63,002 nt of DNA from Deltaproteobacteria bacterium (GTDB lineage: Bacteria; Myxococcota_A; UBA9160; SZUA-336), in NCBI GenBank assembly GCA_019311115.1, contig JAFDDB010000006.1, positions 1 through 63,002 of the forward strand, given 5' to 3'. A program made the position numbers and the translations under genes. Below, piece by piece: positions 25,670 to 33,726 of the stretch. The notes below the pieces were generated by a model. It did no database searches and was not told the DNA's origin. It saw nothing but the letters and a program-made list of their open reading frames with translations. Numbering within the stretch: position 1 is the first letter of the stretch; each line of letters opens with the position of its first letter.

Positions 25670-25867
25670 ATGGCCAAGAAGAGCAGAATGGGCGTGCTGA
25701 AGCGCCAGCGCGAGCTGAAGAAGCAGGAGAAGGCCGCCCTGAAGCGTGAGCGAAAGGCGGGCCGAAAACCCCAGGAGACGCTGGAGGCCAGCGTGGACGA
25801 CTTGGTCGGCTACGGCGTCGTGGAAGAGGGGGAAGACGTGGTGGTGGCGGAGGAAGACGGGTCCTGA
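25670..25867 (+). CDS. Small Lys/Arg-rich protein with acidic tail
   Basis: 65 residues from ATG 25670, MAKKSRMGVLKRQRELKKQ... The first 40 residues form one strongly basic helix and the last 25 are acidic (VDDLVGYGVVEEGEDVVVAEEDG). This resembles small basic proteins found beside translation genes, but I cannot name the family. The last 58 bp overlap the 3' end of the DoxX gene on the opposite strand. The overlap region encodes the acidic tail here and a low-complexity Ser/Thr tail there. A start further upstream (25442) gives unlikely sequence. Confidence 0.6.
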   Translation: MAKKSRMGVLKRQRELKKQEKAALKRERKAGRKPQETLEASVDDLVGYGVVEEGEDVVVAEEDGS

Positions 25868-26247
25868 CCCCGCTCGGGCCCGGTATGCCACCAGGCCCAC
25901 AGAATCAACACCGCCTGGAACGCGACGCGCACCCAGTTCGCGGCGCCGGCCCCCTCGGACCCGCCGTCCAGTGCGATGTCGTTCACCGCAATGTGGATGT
26001 TCGCCGGAACCACGGCGATCAGCAGCGCGATGATCCCCCAGGCCGCCCAGCGCCGCGTCTGCGGGATGAAGACGCCGACCCCCAGGGCGACCTCGGCCAG
26101 CCCGGAGAGCCAGATCAGCAGGTCGTGGGCGGGAAGCGCCGGCGGCATCATGGGCCGGTAGAAGTCGGGATTCACGAAGTGGTTGATTCCGGCCAGCACG
26201 TAGACGACGCCCAGCAGGACGAGCGACCCGAGCTTGACCCACTTCAT
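25810..26247 (-). CDS. DoxX-like (DoxX/MauE superfamily) membrane protein
   Basis: 145 residues with four TM helices: VLLGVVYVLAGINHFVNPD (about 9-25), LLIWLSGLAEVALGVGVF (about 43-60), WAAWGIIALLIAVVPANIH and VAFQAVLILWAWW. The GINHFVNPDFY and P-P segments are characteristic of the DoxX-like family. Members work in inner-membrane redox or thiol chemistry; the specific function is unknown. The gene begins inside the stop of the NYN gene (ATGA, 4-bp overlap), so translation is coupled. The C-terminal Ser/Thr-rich tail (about residues 125-145) lies antisense to the 3' end of the 65-residue gene and has little conservation-like sequence. Confidence 0.85.
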   Translation of the reverse strand: MKWVKLGSLVLLGVVYVLAGINHFVNPDFYRPMMPPALPAHDLLIWLSGLAEVALGVGVFIPQTRRWAAWGIIALLIAVVPANIHIAVNDIALDGGSEGAGAANWVRVAFQAVLILWAWWHTGPERGQDPSSSATTTSSPSSTTP

Positions 26248-27017
26248 GCGGCGTCGTCCTCGGTGATCTCGTCGATCACGTAGGTGCCGCTGCGCTCGCT
26301 CTTCGAGATCGAGATCAGCTTGTGCCGCTGCGCGTCCTCGAGCAGGCGGCTGAACGAGCGGTAGCCGTGGTACTCCTCGCTGAACTGCGGCTGCTTGCGC
26401 TTCATGGTCTCCTTGACCAGCGAGCTGTAGAGTTGCTTGTCCTCGCGCTGCAGGGCCTCGGCCGCCTCGAGCAGCAGCGCGAACGCCTCGCGCGTCTTGG
26501 GCGGAAGACCGGTCATCTTCCCCTTCTTCTTGGGGCGGGGCCGGCGGACCAGGTCGTCATAGAAGATGAACTCGTCGCAGCTGTCGATCAGCAGCGGGCT
26601 GGTGGAGTTCTTCACGCCGATCGCGATGGTGTGCTTGTCGTTCTCGCGCAGCTTTGCGACCAGCGGGTAGAAGTCGGAGTCGCCCGTCACGAGCGCGAAG
26701 CAGTTGATGTGCGGCTTGGTGTACGAAAGCTCGAGCGCATCGACCACCATCTTGATGTCCGCGCTGTTCTTGCCGGTGATCTTGCTCCCCGGCAGGTCGA
26801 TCAGCTCGACCCCCGCAGAGTGGAGCGGGCGCTTGTAGTCCTCGTAGCGGCCCCAGTCGGCGTAGGCCTTGCGTACGACGATGTTGCCCTTGTCGAGCAG
26901 ACGCTTCAGCACGAGATCGATGTCGAACGTCTTCATGCGCGCGTCGCGCACGCCGATGGCCACGTTCTCCAGGTCGATGTAGATGGCGATGGTGCGTGTG
27001 ATCGGTTCCTCGGACAT
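26244..27017 (-). CDS. NYN domain ribonuclease-like protein with OST-HTH/LOTUS domain
   Basis: 257 residues. The N-terminal NYN (PIN-like) domain has IYIDLENVAIG, a conserved Asn/Asp set KNSADIKMVVDALEL and VTGDSDFYPLVAKLRENDK; these acidic residues form the predicted metal-ion nuclease site. The C-terminal region from about 170 (LLLEAAEALQREDKQLYSS, HGYRSFSRLLEDAQ) fits the OST-HTH/LOTUS RNA-binding domain. The architecture is like eukaryotic MARF1/limkain b1 relatives and bacterial NYN-OST-HTH proteins. Predicted cytosolic RNA nuclease or RNA binder; target unknown. It is the upstream partner of the DoxX gene (4-bp overlap). Confidence 0.85.
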   Translation of the reverse strand: MSEEPITRTIAIYIDLENVAIGVRDARMKTFDIDLVLKRLLDKGNIVVRKAYADWGRYEDYKRPLHSAGVELIDLPGSKITGKNSADIKMVVDALELSYTKPHINCFALVTGDSDFYPLVAKLRENDKHTIAIGVKNSTSPLLIDSCDEFIFYDDLVRRPRPKKKGKMTGLPPKTREAFALLLEAAEALQREDKQLYSSLVKETMKRKQPQFSEEYHGYRSFSRLLEDAQRHKLISISKSERSGTYVIDEITEDDAA

Positions 27018-27075
27018 GGGGCTCCCGCTGGAAGAATCCAGGCGCGGGCAGTGTAGGGCAGGCCGAGGCGTTTGG

Positions 27076-27642
27076 TCAGCGTCGAACCAGGCGGGCGGCT
27101 AGGAGCAGCGCCAGCACGGCGGCGTAGATGCCGGGCTCGAGCAGGTCGGCCTTGACGAGCCACAAGAAGTGGACGACTCCGGCGGCGGCCGCCACGTACA
27201 CGAGGCGATGTAGCCGGGTCCAGCGCCGACCGAGCCGACGCATCCAGGCGCGCGTAGACGTGACGGCGAGCGGCACCAGGCACACGAAGCCGGTGAACCC
27301 GGCGGTAATGTAGGGACGGTCCAGGACGTCCTCGACCACGGCGCCGAAATCGAAAGCCAGGTCGAGCGCGACCCACGTCGAGACGTGCAGCACCGCCCAG
27401 GCGAAGCAGAGCAGGCCCAGGGTCCGCCGCTGCGGGGCGAGCCAGGACCACCCGCTCAGGCGGCGGAGCGGAGTGACCGCCAGCGTCGCGAGCAGCAGGC
27501 GCAGCGTCCACTGGCCGGTCTCGTGCGAGACCTCCTCGATCGGGTTCGCGCCCAGGTCGTCGCGCAGCGCACGAACGACCAGGACGAGCAGCGGCAGCAG
27601 TCCCAGGGCGACGGTCGCCGCCGTGATGCGGATGCGCGTCAT
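27076..27642 (-). CDS. msrQ: Sulfoxide reductase haem-binding membrane subunit MsrQ
   Basis: 188 residues, about six TM segments, of the ferric-reductase-like transmembrane family. Conserved features are the ETGQWTLRLLLATLAVTPLRR start and haem-ligand His residues in the AVLHVSTW and LHRLVYVAAAAGVVHF segments. It passes electrons from the quinone pool to MsrP for repair of oxidised methionines in periplasmic proteins. The gene follows msrP by 6 bp on the minus strand, the usual msrPQ order. This places both genes in one operon and supports the assignment. Confidence 0.92.
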   Translation of the reverse strand: MTRIRITAATVALGLLPLLVLVVRALRDDLGANPIEEVSHETGQWTLRLLLATLAVTPLRRLSGWSWLAPQRRTLGLLCFAWAVLHVSTWVALDLAFDFGAVVEDVLDRPYITAGFTGFVCLVPLAVTSTRAWMRRLGRRWTRLHRLVYVAAAAGVVHFLWLVKADLLEPGIYAAVLALLLAARLVRR

Positions 27643-27648
27643 CCGCGC

Positions 27649-28608
27649 TCAGTAGAACTCCGCCAGGTCCATCCTCTTGTAGAGGCCGGCGACCTCCTCG
27701 GCGTAGCCGTTGAAGGGCAGCGTCTTGCGCTTGCCGAACTCCCCGATGCGGCGCTCGCGCGACTGCCGCCAGCGCGGGTGGTGGACGTCGGGATTCACGT
27801 TCGCGTAGAAGCCGTACTCCTGCGGCGCCGAGTCGTTCCACGTCGTGAACGGCTGGTCTTCGGTCAGGTGGATGCGCACGATCGACTTGATCGACTTGAA
27901 GCCGTACTTCCACGGCACGACCAGGCGGACGGGCGCGCCGTTCTGGTTCGGCAGCTCGCGGCCATACATGCCGGTCGCCAGCAGCGCCAGCGGGTTCATC
28001 GCCTCGTCGAGGCGCAGGCCCTCGCGGTAGGGCCAATCCAGGACCCGCCGGCGCTGGCCCGGCATCTGCTCGGGGTCGACGAGCGTCTCGAACGCCACGT
28101 ACCGCGCCTTCCGCGTAGGCTCGAAGCGCTTCAGCACGTCGCCGAGCGGCACGCCGATCCAGGGGATGACCATCGACCAGGCCTCGACACAGCGCAGCCG
28201 GTAGACGCGCTCTTCGAGCGCTTTCCGCGGGACCAGGTCCTCGAACGACAAGCGCCCGGGCTTGCCGACCTCGCCGTCGATCAGGACCGACCAGGGATCG
28301 CGGACCAGCGTATGCGCGTACTTCTTCGGGTCCTGCTTGTCGGTGCCGAACTCGTAGAAGTTGTTGTAGCGGGTGGCGTCGTCGTAGTCGGTGTGGTCCT
28401 CGGACACGCTGTAGGTGGCGTTCCTCGGCGCCTTCAGCGCTCCCAGGCCGTCGGCCCGCGACTCGAGCGCGGACAGCGCGGATGGCAGCAGCAGTGCGCC
28501 CGCGCCGGCGGCCCCCGCCTGCAGGAACTCGCGCCGGCGGAGCCAGAGCCCCTCCGGGGTGATTTCGCTCGCCGCGGGCTCGCTCGCCCTCCGAATCCGG
28601 ATCCGCAT
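27649..28608 (-). CDS. msrP: Periplasmic methionine sulfoxide reductase catalytic subunit MsrP
   Basis: 319 residues from ATG 28608. A twin-arginine signal (RRREFLQAG with the hydrophobic [11 protein letters not shown]) directs folded, molybdopterin-loaded enzyme to the periplasm. The Mo ligand Cys is in [17 protein letters not shown] near residue 140. Further MsrP features are [39 protein letters not shown] and the C-terminal [13 protein letters not shown]. It reduces protein methionine sulfoxide using electrons from MsrQ. A GAGGAG Shine-Dalgarno is 7 nt before the ATG. It is the first gene of msrPQ. Confidence 0.95.
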   Translation of the reverse strand: MRIRIRRASEPAASEITPEGLWLRRREFLQAGAAGAGALLLPSALSALESRADGLGALKAPRNATYSVSEDHTDYDDATRYNNFYEFGTDKQDPKKYAHTLVRDPWSVLIDGEVGKPGRLSFEDLVPRKALEERVYRLRCVEAWSMVIPWIGVPLGDVLKRFEPTRKARYVAFETLVDPEQMPGQRRRVLDWPYREGLRLDEAMNPLALLATGMYGRELPNQNGAPVRLVVPWKYGFKSIKSIVRIHLTEDQPFTTWNDSAPQEYGFYANVNPDVHHPRWRQSRERRIGEFGKRKTLPFNGYAEEVAGLYKRMDLAEFY

Positions 28609-28675
28609 CGATTCTCCTCTGGCCGCCATCTCCCGGCCTGCATGGAATACGAGATGAGACGGCAGAAGGTCGCGC

Positions 28676-29251
28676 CTAGTTTCCCTCCTGTGAGCGGGGC
28701 CGCCAGCGGCGCGACCGCCACAGATAGGGACTGCGGGTGCGCTCGAAGCCCGCCTGCCGGAACGCGGCGTCCCACCAGGCGCGGGGGGCCAGCGTGACGC
28801 GGTACGGATCGTCGGGCTCGTGGTCCTCGCGCGTGCTGCTCCAGAAGTGGAAGTGTCCGCCAAGCTCGCTCGACGCCTCGAGCACCTGCCGGATCTCGGG
28901 CTTGCGCAGGTAGACGAGCGAGTTCGAGAAGACCAGGTCGAAGCGCCGGCCCTGCCGCAGCAGCCCGGGCACGTAGCGGCGCATGTCCGCGCAGCGCACT
29001 CGGCGGCGGTAGCGGCCGGGGATCCGGTTCCAGGCCCAACGGCTGATCTCGCAGCCCCAGGGGCGGACGCCCCAGGCGTCCTCGAAGTGGCGCAGCACCT
29101 GCCCGGTCGCCGTTCCGAGCACGAGCGCCGACTCGACCGGAATGCCGAAGCGGCCGACGATCGAGACGCAGTGCTCGACGCGGCTGTAGTGCAGGTACTC
29201 CTCGTCGTAGGTCCCCGCCCCGCAGTAGCGCTCGAAGTACTCGCGGTCCAC
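28676..29251 (-). CDS. Class I SAM-dependent methyltransferase-like protein
   Basis: 191 residues. It has a Rossmann-type motif [17 protein letters not shown] (motif I, here GTATG instead of GxGxG), an acidic residue after strand 2 (WGCEISRW) and [11 protein letters not shown] as the motif IV region. The substrate is unknown. Its N-terminus [20 protein letters not shown] is conserved-looking. The start is a GTG at 29251, 18 bp after the MFS gene stop, so it is probably co-transcribed with that gene and leads toward msrP after 67 bp. Confidence 0.75.
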   Translation of the reverse strand: MDREYFERYCGAGTYDEEYLHYSRVEHCVSIVGRFGIPVESALVLGTATGQVLRHFEDAWGVRPWGCEISRWAWNRIPGRYRRRVRCADMRRYVPGLLRQGRRFDLVFSNSLVYLRKPEIRQVLEASSELGGHFHFWSSTREDHEPDDPYRVTLAPRAWWDAAFRQAGFERTRSPYLWRSRRWRPRSQEGN

Positions 29252-29269
29252 GACGCTTCGTATAGCGGC

Positions 29270-30484
29270 TCAGACCTGCTCGGGCACGCCCTCGGGGACG
29301 GGCGTCCGCGCCAGCCACAGCGTCCCGGCCAGCGACACGGCGACCATCACCGCGCCCGACGTCAGCAGCGCCGGATGCTGGCCGTGGTGATCGATCGCCA
29401 GGCCCACGGCGGGGCCGATCGCGACGAAGAGCCCGCGGAAGATCAGCGCCCGAAGCGACAACAGACTGGCGCGGTCGCTCGACGGAATCACGCGCTGCTC
29501 CTCGTGACCTAGCGCGGGAGTGAACAGCCCCCTCGCGACGCAGAGGCAGAAGTAGAACGCGAAGCCCCACCACGCGTAGGTGAGCCCCATGCCGGCGTAG
29601 CCGAGCCCGATCAGCGCGGAGCTGAGCAGCAGGAGCGGGAGCAGTCCCATCCAGCGGCTCAGCCGCGCGCTCGCGAGCGCACCCAGCGCGACGGAGTAGT
29701 TCGCCACGGCCCAGATCGGACCGAGCCACGCGACCGGCACGCCCGCGTCCTCGGCGTAGAGCGCGACGATCCAGACGGCGATGAACGTGCCGGTGCCGAG
29801 CGCCACCGTCAGCGCAATGACGGCGCGCAGCCGCGGCATCCGCACGGCCGCGTAGCTCACGATGCGTCCGACGCGCGCCCACGGATCGGTCACGCGCGGG
29901 CGGTGGCGCGCGGGCTCGGTCAGCGCGAAGGCCACGCCCGCCGCGACGACCCAGACGCCGATCTGCACGAGAAAGGGAAGCCTCGTCCAGACCATGTACA
30001 GGACGCCCGCGAGCAGCGCGGCGGAGCCCTCCGCGGCCTGGCCGAAGAACTGGAAGCGCCCGTACCAGGTGCCGAATGAGTCCTCGCGCCCGGTCTCGAG
30101 CAGCGACTCGTAGAGCAGCGCGGCGTCGGTGCCCGAGACCAGCGAGAGCGCCAGCGCGAGCAGCACCTCGGCCGCGGCGATGGTCCAGAAGCCGTCGGCC
30201 GCCGCGTATGCGATCCAGCCCGCGATCGCCACGCCCGATGACGCGAGCATGGCGCGGCGGTAGCCGACGCGGTCCGCGAGGTAACCGGACGGGAACTCGA
30301 AGACGGCGGTGAAGAAGCCGAAGATCGCCTGCAGTCCCATGATCTCGGTCATGCTCAGGCCGACCTCGTGCTTCATGAAGAGCGTGATCACGGCCATGGG
30401 AAAGAGCGACAGCTGCAGCGCGCGGAACGCGCAGAGCAGCGGCGGGTTGCGGCGCAATCCCTGCTCGAGCGAGCGCGCGGCCAA
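29270..30484 (-). CDS. MFS transporter
   Basis: 404 residues, twelve predicted TM segments. It has the loop 2-3 motif [13 protein letters not shown] (D-R-x-G-Y-R-R) and a FPSGYLAD region. No substrate signature is evident. The open frame begins with TTG at 30484, which follows by 1 nt the stop of a possible 17-residue leader ORF (30486-30539). Probably the first gene of an operon with the methyltransferase. Confidence 0.87.
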   Translation of the reverse strand: MAARSLEQGLRRNPPLLCAFRALQLSLFPMAVITLFMKHEVGLSMTEIMGLQAIFGFFTAVFEFPSGYLADRVGYRRAMLASSGVAIAGWIAYAAADGFWTIAAAEVLLALALSLVSGTDAALLYESLLETGREDSFGTWYGRFQFFGQAAEGSAALLAGVLYMVWTRLPFLVQIGVWVVAAGVAFALTEPARHRPRVTDPWARVGRIVSYAAVRMPRLRAVIALTVALGTGTFIAVWIVALYAEDAGVPVAWLGPIWAVANYSVALGALASARLSRWMGLLPLLLLSSALIGLGYAGMGLTYAWWGFAFYFCLCVARGLFTPALGHEEQRVIPSSDRASLLSLRALIFRGLFVAIGPAVGLAIDHHGQHPALLTSGAVMVAVSLAGTLWLARTPVPEGVPEQV

Positions 30485-30485
30485 G

Positions 30486-30539
30486 TCAGGCCGGAGCGCT
30501 GGCGTCGGCGGCGCAGGAGAAGGTCACGCGGCGGCTCAC
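30486..30539 (-). CDS. Possible 17-residue leader peptide upstream of the MFS gene
   Basis: A GTG-started mini-ORF (MSRRVTFSCAADASAPA) whose stop lies 1 nt before the TTG start of the MFS gene. TAGAAT (complement of 30546-30551) ends 6 nt before its GTG, giving the leaderless pattern used elsewhere in the window. Whether it is translated is unknown; a leader peptide controlling the transporter by coupling is inference. Confidence 0.3.
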   Translation of the reverse strand: MSRRVTFSCAADASAPA

Positions 30540-30554
30540 GCGGAGATTCTACGC

Positions 30555-30560
30555 TAGGCT
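30555..30560 (+). promoter_or_regulatory. -10-like TAGGCT before the alpha/beta hydrolase gene
   Basis: TAGGCT ends 9 nt before the TTG at 30570 with no Shine-Dalgarno; leaderless arrangement. It lies close to, but does not coincide with, the opposed TAGAAT at 30546-30551. Confidence 0.35.
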
Positions 30561-30569
30561 ACGCGCGCC

Positions 30570-31487
30570 TTGGCCCTCCCCGACCCCGAGAGCGTCTCCT
30601 TTCCGGGAGCGCGCCGACCGGACCGCACGCGCAGCGTCGACTCAGACGGCGTGCGCCTGGCGGTCTACGAGTGGGGCGGCGCCGGCGACCCGCCCCTGCT
30701 GCTGAACCACGGCGGCTTCGACTTCGCCGGCACGTTCGACGGGCTCGCGGCCCGGCTGGCCGACGCGGGCTGGCGGGTGATCGCCTACGACCAGCGCGGC
30801 CACGGCGACTCCGAGCACGCCGCGCTGTACAGCTGGCCGGCGGACCTGCGCGACCTGAAGTGCGTGCTCGACTCGATCGGACGAGCGCCGATCCCGGCGG
30901 TCGGACACTCCAAGGGCGGCTCGCAGCTCACCGAGCTGATCCACGCGCTCCCGCACCGCATCTGGCGCTTCGTCAACATCGACGGACTGCCTTCGGACCA
31001 CGTGCACCCCGACGTCGCCGAGCACGACCGCGCGAAGCACCTGGACGAGGTGCTCGGGACCTGGCTCGACTGGCGCCGCCGCACGCACGAGGCGGTGCGC
31101 AAGCCCGGCACGCTCGAGGAGCTGGCGCGCCGGCGTGCGCGCATGAACCCGCGGCTCTCGCACGAGTGGCTGCGCTACCTGGTCACGATCGGAGCCCGGC
31201 CGGACCCCGACGGCTGGCGCTGGAAGATCGACCCGAGCCTGCGCTTCGGCGGCTTCGGACCGTTCCGGCCGTCGTGGTCGGCGGACCGTGCGCGCGGACT
31301 GCCCGTGCCGCTGCTCGGCATCATCGGCACCGAGCACGAGGAGATGGGATGGGGCGCGACCCCGGAGTCGCTGCGCCGCCACCTTCCGCCCGCCGCGCGC
31401 ATCGAGGTGGTCGAGGACACCGGACACTTCGTGCACATCGAGCAGCCGGACCGCGTCGCGGAGATGGTGCTGGAGTTCTTCGCGTGA
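30570..31487 (+). CDS. Alpha/beta hydrolase
   Basis: 305 residues. The full catalytic set is visible: Ser in the nucleophile elbow GHSKGG, an oxyanion-hole HGG (LLNHGGFDFAG), and a C-terminal His in DTGHFVHIEQPD near residue 287; an acidic residue for the triad precedes it. Typical soluble esterase/epoxide-hydrolase-type fold; substrate unknown. Starts at TTG 30570. It overlaps the next hydrolase gene by 4 bp (GTGA) and is followed by an acyl-CoA synthetase, suggesting ester or acid activation. Confidence 0.9.
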   Translation: MALPDPESVSFPGARRPDRTRSVDSDGVRLAVYEWGGAGDPPLLLNHGGFDFAGTFDGLAARLADAGWRVIAYDQRGHGDSEHAALYSWPADLRDLKCVLDSIGRAPIPAVGHSKGGSQLTELIHALPHRIWRFVNIDGLPSDHVHPDVAEHDRAKHLDEVLGTWLDWRRRTHEAVRKPGTLEELARRRARMNPRLSHEWLRYLVTIGARPDPDGWRWKIDPSLRFGGFGPFRPSWSADRARGLPVPLLGIIGTEHEEMGWGATPESLRRHLPPAARIEVVEDTGHFVHIEQPDRVAEMVLEFFA

Positions 31488-32128
31488 AACGGCTCCGCCA
31501 CGGCAAGGTCGAGCTGGCGTTGCACACGCTGCGTCCCGGAGAAGAGCGGCCCCTGCTCCTGCTTCACGGGCTCGGCGAGCGCTCACCCGCCGCCGTGCCC
31601 GACGAGCTGTCGGCGTGGACGGGTCCCGTGTACGCGCTCGACTTCACGGGACACGGGGCGTCGACGATCCCCAAGGGGGGCGGCTACCACCCCGAGATGC
31701 TGCTCGCCGACGCGGACGCCGCGCTGGCCGAACTCGGACCCGTCACGCTGGCCGGGCGGGGCCTCGGCGGCTACGTGGCGATCCTGCTGGCTGGCGCCCG
31801 GCCGGACCGGGTGCGCGGCGTGCTCGTACTGGACGGACCGGGCCTGTCGGGCGGCGGCGCGCGGCCGGTGTCGACGCACATCGGGACACCGGATCGGGAC
31901 GCGAGCGCCCCACCCGATCCCTTCGCGCTGCTCGAGCTGAGCACCGACGTGCGGCCCCCGGACTACGCCACGCTCTTCGCCCGGCGAGCGCGCGACCTCT
32001 CCGGCATCGACCGGCCGATCGCCGTGTGCGCCGCGGAGCGCCCGGTCTGGCTCGAGGCCGTGCTCGGCGACTCCGGAGTCGAGGCTTCGGAGCCGGGCGA
32101 GGCGCTCGCGCGCTTCGCTTCGCTCTAG
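31484..32128 (+). CDS. Alpha/beta hydrolase-fold protein lacking the serine nucleophile
   Basis: 214 residues from the GTG at 31484, which overlaps the stop of the preceding hydrolase by 4 bp. The fold is recognisable: LLLLHGLGERS oxyanion loop, ALDFTGHGASTIP and the elbow position LAGRGLGGYVAILLAGARPDRV. The elbow reads G-R-G-L-G, with Gly where Ser is expected, and no C-terminal catalytic His is apparent. It is therefore probably not a classical hydrolase; it may be a partner or regulator of the intact hydrolase. Length is short for the fold (usually 250-300). Operon with the acyl-CoA synthetase. Confidence 0.75.
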   Translation: MKRLRHGKVELALHTLRPGEERPLLLLHGLGERSPAAVPDELSAWTGPVYALDFTGHGASTIPKGGGYHPEMLLADADAALAELGPVTLAGRGLGGYVAILLAGARPDRVRGVLVLDGPGLSGGGARPVSTHIGTPDRDASAPPDPFALLELSTDVRPPDYATLFARRARDLSGIDRPIAVCAAERPVWLEAVLGDSGVEASEPGEALARFASL

Positions 32129-32172
32129 ACGCGCCGCCCCCTTTCCGTCCCCCCGGCCCGGCAAGCCGGGGG

Positions 32173-32178
32173 TATGAT
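32173..32178 (+). promoter_or_regulatory. -10-like TATGAT before the acyl-CoA synthetase gene
   Basis: TATGAT ends 6 nt before ATG 32185, no Shine-Dalgarno between; leaderless arrangement, possibly an internal promoter of the hydrolase operon. Confidence 0.45.
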
Positions 32179-32184
32179 CGCGGC

Positions 32185-33726
32185 ATGCAGACGAACCTGG
32201 GTCTCTTCCTCTCCAAGCGGGCCGCCCTGAGCCCGAAAGTCGAAGCGCTCGTCGAAGTCGAGAAGGGACGGCGGTTCACCTACGCCGAGCTCGACGCGCG
32301 CGCGAACCGCATCGCGCAGGTGCTCCAGGCGAAGGGCGTCCAGAAGGGCGACCGCGTGGCGCTCCTGCTGATGAACGGGGTCGAGTACATCGAGGCGTAC
32401 TTCGGCGCGGCCAAGATCGGCGCCGTCATGGTGCCGCTCAACTGGCGCCTGGTCCCCGACGAGCTCGAGTTCATCATCGGCGACTCGGGCTCGGTCGTGC
32501 TGATCTGGGGCGAGGAGTTCGACGACTCCGTGAAGGCCCTGCACGGTCGCGACCTGCCGGTGAAGCACTGGCTCCGCGCCGGCGACGCGTCGTCGCTGCC
32601 GGACTGGGCCGACGACTACGACGCGGTCACGTCCGCCGCTCCGACCGACGAGCCCGAGATCCACGGCGACGAGGACGACCTGCTCTTCATCATGTACACG
32701 TCGGGCACGACGGGACTCCCGAAGGGCGCCGTCCACACGCACGGCACGATGGCCTGGGCCTCGCTCACCATCAACATGACCGCGGACATGCGCTACCGCG
32801 ACCGCTACCTGCAGCTTCTGCCACTCTTCCACGTGGGCGCGCTGACGCCCGCGACGGCCGCCATCCACCGCGGCGGCTCGGTGATCGTGATGCGCGCCTT
32901 CGATCCGACGAGAGTCTTCCAGGTGATCGAGGACGAGGAGATCACCACGGGCCTCGCCGTACCCGCGATGCTGCAGGTCATGCTGCAGGTGCCGGCGCAC
33001 AAGACCGCTGACACGAGCCGCGTGCGCTGGTTCATGAGCGGTGCGGCGCCGGTTCCGGTCAGCCTGATCGAGACCTACGCCGACCTCGGCATCGAGATCC
33101 ACCAGGTCTACGGGCTGACGGAGACCTGCGGGCCCGCCTGCCTGATCAGTCCCGAAGAGGCGATCGCCAAGGCCGGATCGACCGGGCCCGCGTTCTTCCA
33201 CACCGACGTGCGCGTCGTGAACGAGGACGGCAAGGACGTCGAGCCCGGAGAGATCGGCGAGGTGATCATCCGCGGCCCGCACATCATGAAGGAGTACTGG
33301 AACCGCCCGGACGCGACGGCCGACACCATCAAGGACGGCTGGCTCTACTCCGGCGACGGCGCCACGATCGACAAGGAAGGCTTCGTCTACATCCAGGACC
33401 GCATCAAGGACATGATCATCTCGGGCGGCGAGAACATCTACCCGGCCGAGATCGAGAACGTGCTGGCGGCCCACCCGGGCATCGCCGAAGCGGCGGTGAT
33501 CGGCATGCCTTCGGAGAAGTGGGGCGAGTCGCCGGCGGCGATCATCGTACCCGCGGCCGAGGGCGCACCCACGGCCGAAGAGGTGCTGGAGTACTGCCAG
33601 GGCAAGCTCGCGCGGTTCAAGCAGCCGCAGGTGGTCGAGTTCACCGACGAGATCCCGCGCAATCCCACCGGCAAGATCCTCAAGCGCATCCTGCGCGAGC
33701 GGTTCCCGGGACCGGCGCCGAGCTAG
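32185..33726 (+). CDS. Acyl-CoA synthetase (AMP-forming, fatty-acid/aryl CoA ligase family)
   Basis: 513 residues from ATG 32185. The P-loop A3 motif is YTSGTTGLPKGAVHTHG, with downstream motifs HQVYGLTETCGP, LYSGDGATIDKEGFVYIQDRI and MIISGGENIYPAEIE, and the C-terminal Lys in NPTGKILKR. It activates a carboxylic acid as acyl-AMP and then acyl-CoA in the cytosol. Substrate class not certain; similarity is to medium/long-chain or aryl-acid ligases. It follows two hydrolase genes by 56 bp, so the group may hydrolyse an ester or lactone and activate the resulting acid. The 3' end overlaps the antiporter gene by 4 bp. Confidence 0.95.
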   Translation: MQTNLGLFLSKRAALSPKVEALVEVEKGRRFTYAELDARANRIAQVLQAKGVQKGDRVALLLMNGVEYIEAYFGAAKIGAVMVPLNWRLVPDELEFIIGDSGSVVLIWGEEFDDSVKALHGRDLPVKHWLRAGDASSLPDWADDYDAVTSAAPTDEPEIHGDEDDLLFIMYTSGTTGLPKGAVHTHGTMAWASLTINMTADMRYRDRYLQLLPLFHVGALTPATAAIHRGGSVIVMRAFDPTRVFQVIEDEEITTGLAVPAMLQVMLQVPAHKTADTSRVRWFMSGAAPVPVSLIETYADLGIEIHQVYGLTETCGPACLISPEEAIAKAGSTGPAFFHTDVRVVNEDGKDVEPGEIGEVIIRGPHIMKEYWNRPDATADTIKDGWLYSGDGATIDKEGFVYIQDRIKDMIISGGENIYPAEIENVLAAHPGIAEAAVIGMPSEKWGESPAAIIVPAAEGAPTAEEVLEYCQGKLARFKQPQVVEFTDEIPRNPTGKILKRILRERFPGPAPS

